A stretch of 64,000 bases of DNA from Pseudomonas entomophila L48 (GTDB lineage: Bacteria; Pseudomonadota; Gammaproteobacteria; Pseudomonadales; Pseudomonadaceae): the NCBI RefSeq assembly GCF_000026105.1, contig NC_008027.1:2620001-2684000 (forward strand), given 5' to 3'. Positions within the stretch are counted from its first letter, which is position 1. Each line of letters starts with the position of its first letter. Under the pieces are notes generated by a model. That model did no database searches, was not told the origin of the DNA, and saw only the letters and a list, made by a program, of their open reading frames with translations. Position numbers and translations under genes: made by a program. This document shows positions 62,339 through 64,000 of the stretch, piece by piece.

Positions 62339-63109
62339 ATGGGAAGCCAATCATTGCGTTCGGCCTGGATGAAAGCACTGCTTTGGGGAGCACTGACAGC
62401 GTTCGCCAGCCAGGCCACCGCCGAGGAAGTCTGCGCATTGCCCGATACCGTGGAGCCCGCGCCGCCACGCCCGGTGGACTACGTCAACAAGGACCTGCCC
62501 ACAGACTACCTGGCTCTGGTGCTGTCCTGGTCGCCGGAGCACTGCGAGGCCCAGCGCAACAAACCCAAGGCGCAACGTGAGAAACATGCCTTCCAGTGTT
62601 TCTCCGGCAACCGTTTCGAATGGGTGGTGCATGGCCTGTGGCCGCAGAACGGCTACGCCCGGTCCGACCGCGACCATCCACGTAACTGCCAGAGCGTCGG
62701 CTCGTTGCCGGCCGCGCTGGTCAAGCAGCACCTGTGCATGATGCCGGGCGCGGACCTGATGCAGAACGAATGGCAGGCCCACGGCACCTGCGGCTGGTCG
62801 TCCCCCGATCGCTATTTCGCCGATATCCAGCGGGTGTACGACACGCTGCGCCGCCCCACCACGCAAGAGATGCTGGGCACCGACCCTGGTCCGAACCAGC
62901 TGGTGGAGACCAAGGTGAGCACGATCAAGCAGGCCTTCCTGACGCGCAACCCGGCACTGCCCGCGCAGAGCCTGCGGGTTTCAGTGGGCTCGGGCAACCG
63001 CCTGAAGGAGCTCTGGGTCTGCCTGGACAAGCAGCTCGCGCCCATGCCGTGCCCGGCGGGCGGTACTCCCGACAACCAGCAGATCAAGGTCCGGTCGCCG
63101 TACCAGTGA
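62339..63109 (+). CDS. Ribonuclease T2 (periplasmic/secreted)
   Basis: A 256-aa exported RNase: signal peptide ending FASQATA (residue 28), then the T2 active-site blocks HGLWPQNG and NEWQAHGTCG with the two catalytic His and the Glu. The start at 62339 has AAGGAG 6 nt upstream. Degrades RNA in the periplasm or medium, like RNase I of E. coli, without base specificity. Confidence 0.92.
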   Translation: MGSQSLRSAWMKALLWGALTAFASQATAEEVCALPDTVEPAPPRPVDYVNKDLPTDYLALVLSWSPEHCEAQRNKPKAQREKHAFQCFSGNRFEWVVHGLWPQNGYARSDRDHPRNCQSVGSLPAALVKQHLCMMPGADLMQNEWQAHGTCGWSSPDRYFADIQRVYDTLRRPTTQEMLGTDPGPNQLVETKVSTIKQAFLTRNPALPAQSLRVSVGSGNRLKELWVCLDKQLAPMPCPAGGTPDNQQIKVRSPYQ

Positions 63110-63113
63110 GCGT

Positions 63114-64000
63114 TCAGACACTGAGTTGAAGAAACTCGCGCTCCCAGGCGCTGATCACTTGCCGGTAATGCCTGTGCTCGGTGCGTTTCACCGCGACGTA
63201 ACCTTGCACGAAGCGCTCTCCGAGGTATTCCCGGAGTGCCTCGCAATGCTCCATTCGGGCCAGTGCCTCCTCGAGCGTTTGCGGTAGGCGCAGGCCGTTG
63301 TGGTCGTAGGCGCGGCCATGCACGGGAGCGCTTGGACTGACCTGTTCGAGCATGCCGAGATAGCCGCACAGCAGGCTGGCAGCCAACGCCAGGTAAGGGT
63401 TGGCGTCGGCGCCGGGCAGGCGGTTTTCCACGCGCATCGCCGTAGGTGCGGACGCAGGTACGCGCAGGCCGACGGTACGGTTCTCGGTACCCCATTCGAC
63501 GTTCACCGGGGCGCAGCTGTCCGGCAGGAAACGGCGGAAGGAATTCACATTGGGCGCGAACAGCGGCAGCACGTTCGGCAGGTAACGCTGCAAGCCGCCG
63601 ATGTAGTGCAGGATGCGTTCGCTCATGGCGCCGTCCGCCCCGGCGAACAGGTTGCCGCCGGTGGCCATGTCCAGCACGCTCTGGTGGATATGCATCGCGC
63701 TGCCGGGCTCATGGGCGATTGGCTTGGCCATGAAGGTCGCGCCGACACCGTGCCGGATCGCGGCCTCATGCAGGGAGCGCTTGAACACGATGAGCTGGTC
63801 AGCCAGGCGCAGTGGGTCACCGTGGCGGAAATTGATCTCCATCTGCGCGGGGCCCCCTTCGTGGATCAGGGTGTCCAGGTCCAGCCCTTGGGCTTCGCAC
63901 CAGAGGTACAGATCCTCGAACAGGGGGGCGAATTCGTTGGCCGCATCGATGGAGTAACTCTGGCGACCGCGCTCGGCCCGGCCCGAGCGGCCGTCGGGGG
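63114..64000 (-). CDS. Glutamine synthetase family protein, gamma-glutamylpolyamine synthetase-like (cut by the window edge)
   Basis: The C-terminal part of a glutamine-synthetase-type ligase; 295 codons are visible and the frame runs off the right edge (upstream residues DAANEFAPLFEDLYLWCEAQ). Motifs: HEGGPAQMEINF, KPIAHEPGSAMHIHQS, NVEWGTENRTVGLR and RVENRLPGADANPYLALAAS. The Pseudomonas relatives (PuuA/SpuI group) link glutamate to polyamines or other amines; this fits better than nitrogen-assimilation GlnA because of the LxNxxRRFLPxSCAP context. Partial. Confidence 0.85.
   Translation of the reverse strand, partial: PDGRSGRAERGRQSYSIDAANEFAPLFEDLYLWCEAQGLDLDTLIHEGGPAQMEINFRHGDPLRLADQLIVFKRSLHEAAIRHGVGATFMAKPIAHEPGSAMHIHQSVLDMATGGNLFAGADGAMSERILHYIGGLQRYLPNVLPLFAPNVNSFRRFLPDSCAPVNVEWGTENRTVGLRVPASAPTAMRVENRLPGADANPYLALAASLLCGYLGMLEQVSPSAPVHGRAYDHNGLRLPQTLEEALARMEHCEALREYLGERFVQGYVAVKRTEHRHYRQVISAWEREFLQLSV

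Noticed and set aside
1..64000. CRISPR arrays, tRNA and rRNA genes
   Set aside because: No regularly spaced repeats, and no tRNA or rRNA signatures, were seen on either strand.

Overview
The window is a high-GC gammaproteobacterial chromosome segment that fits the Pseudomonas putida group (P. putida / P. entomophila-like). Reasons: a pseudomonine-type siderophore locus, a FecI/FecR/TonB-receptor trio, Pseudomonas-specific small families (DUF3077, DUF6124, DUF2986), typical Pseudomonas REP palindromes (GTAGGAGCSGSYTT...), and a gamma-glutamylpolyamine-synthetase-type glutamine synthetase at the right edge. This is inferred from gene content; no alignment was run.

Layout: (1) 0-10.5 kb, part of a pseudomonine-like siderophore cluster. 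An N-hydroxylase and a Cy-Cy-A-T NRPS lie on the minus strand, divergent across a Fur-box promoter from pmsC-pmsE-pmsA-pmsB. Salicylate comes from PmsC and PmsB, is activated by PmsE, and histamine comes from PmsA. The rest of the assembly line and the receptor must lie to the left. (2) 10.8-19.0 kb, a layered Rhs polymorphic-toxin locus: an intact Rhs with a ParB-like toxin tip and its immunity gene, an orphan rhs tip with its own immunity gene, then a decayed third tip with a surviving small gene. (3) 19.3-26.5 kb, a MATE pump divergent from a tightly overlapped seven-gene operon (queE-folE-queD-GMP reductase-like-phosphoribosyltransferase-UbiD-like-Nudix). Its content matches the tubercidin-type 7-deazapurine nucleoside pathway of Streptomyces. 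I consider this the most notable system in the window.

(4) 26.5-39.8 kb, an accessory patch: small secreted proteins, IS3 remnants, a lipoprotein, a TonB-dependent siderophore receptor with FecR/FecI-type signalling genes, a structured leader before DUF6124/DUF3077 genes, a secreted zinc-phospholipase-like protein, an unknown lipoprotein pair, a TerB/DUF533-type protein and a DUF4231 (SLATT-like) protein. (5) 39.8-47.3 kb, a PAS-LuxR regulator, thiolase, acyl-CoA ligase, MHS-family MFS transporter, AraC regulator and a DAO-type FAD oxidoreductase. (6) 47.6-58.2 kb, a long co-directional run: DUF1329, DUF1302, RND/MMPL exporter, Ycf48-like protein, then a tryptophan-tryptophylquinone amine dehydrogenase (large subunit, MauE, MauD, small subunit) and two c-type cytochromes. 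This suggests periplasmic oxidation of an amine, possibly a hydrophobic one. (7) 58.3-64 kb, ordinary single genes: quinone reductase, enoyl-CoA hydratase, MipA/OmpV, VOC protein, DUF2986, RNase T2, and a glutamine synthetase cut by the window edge.
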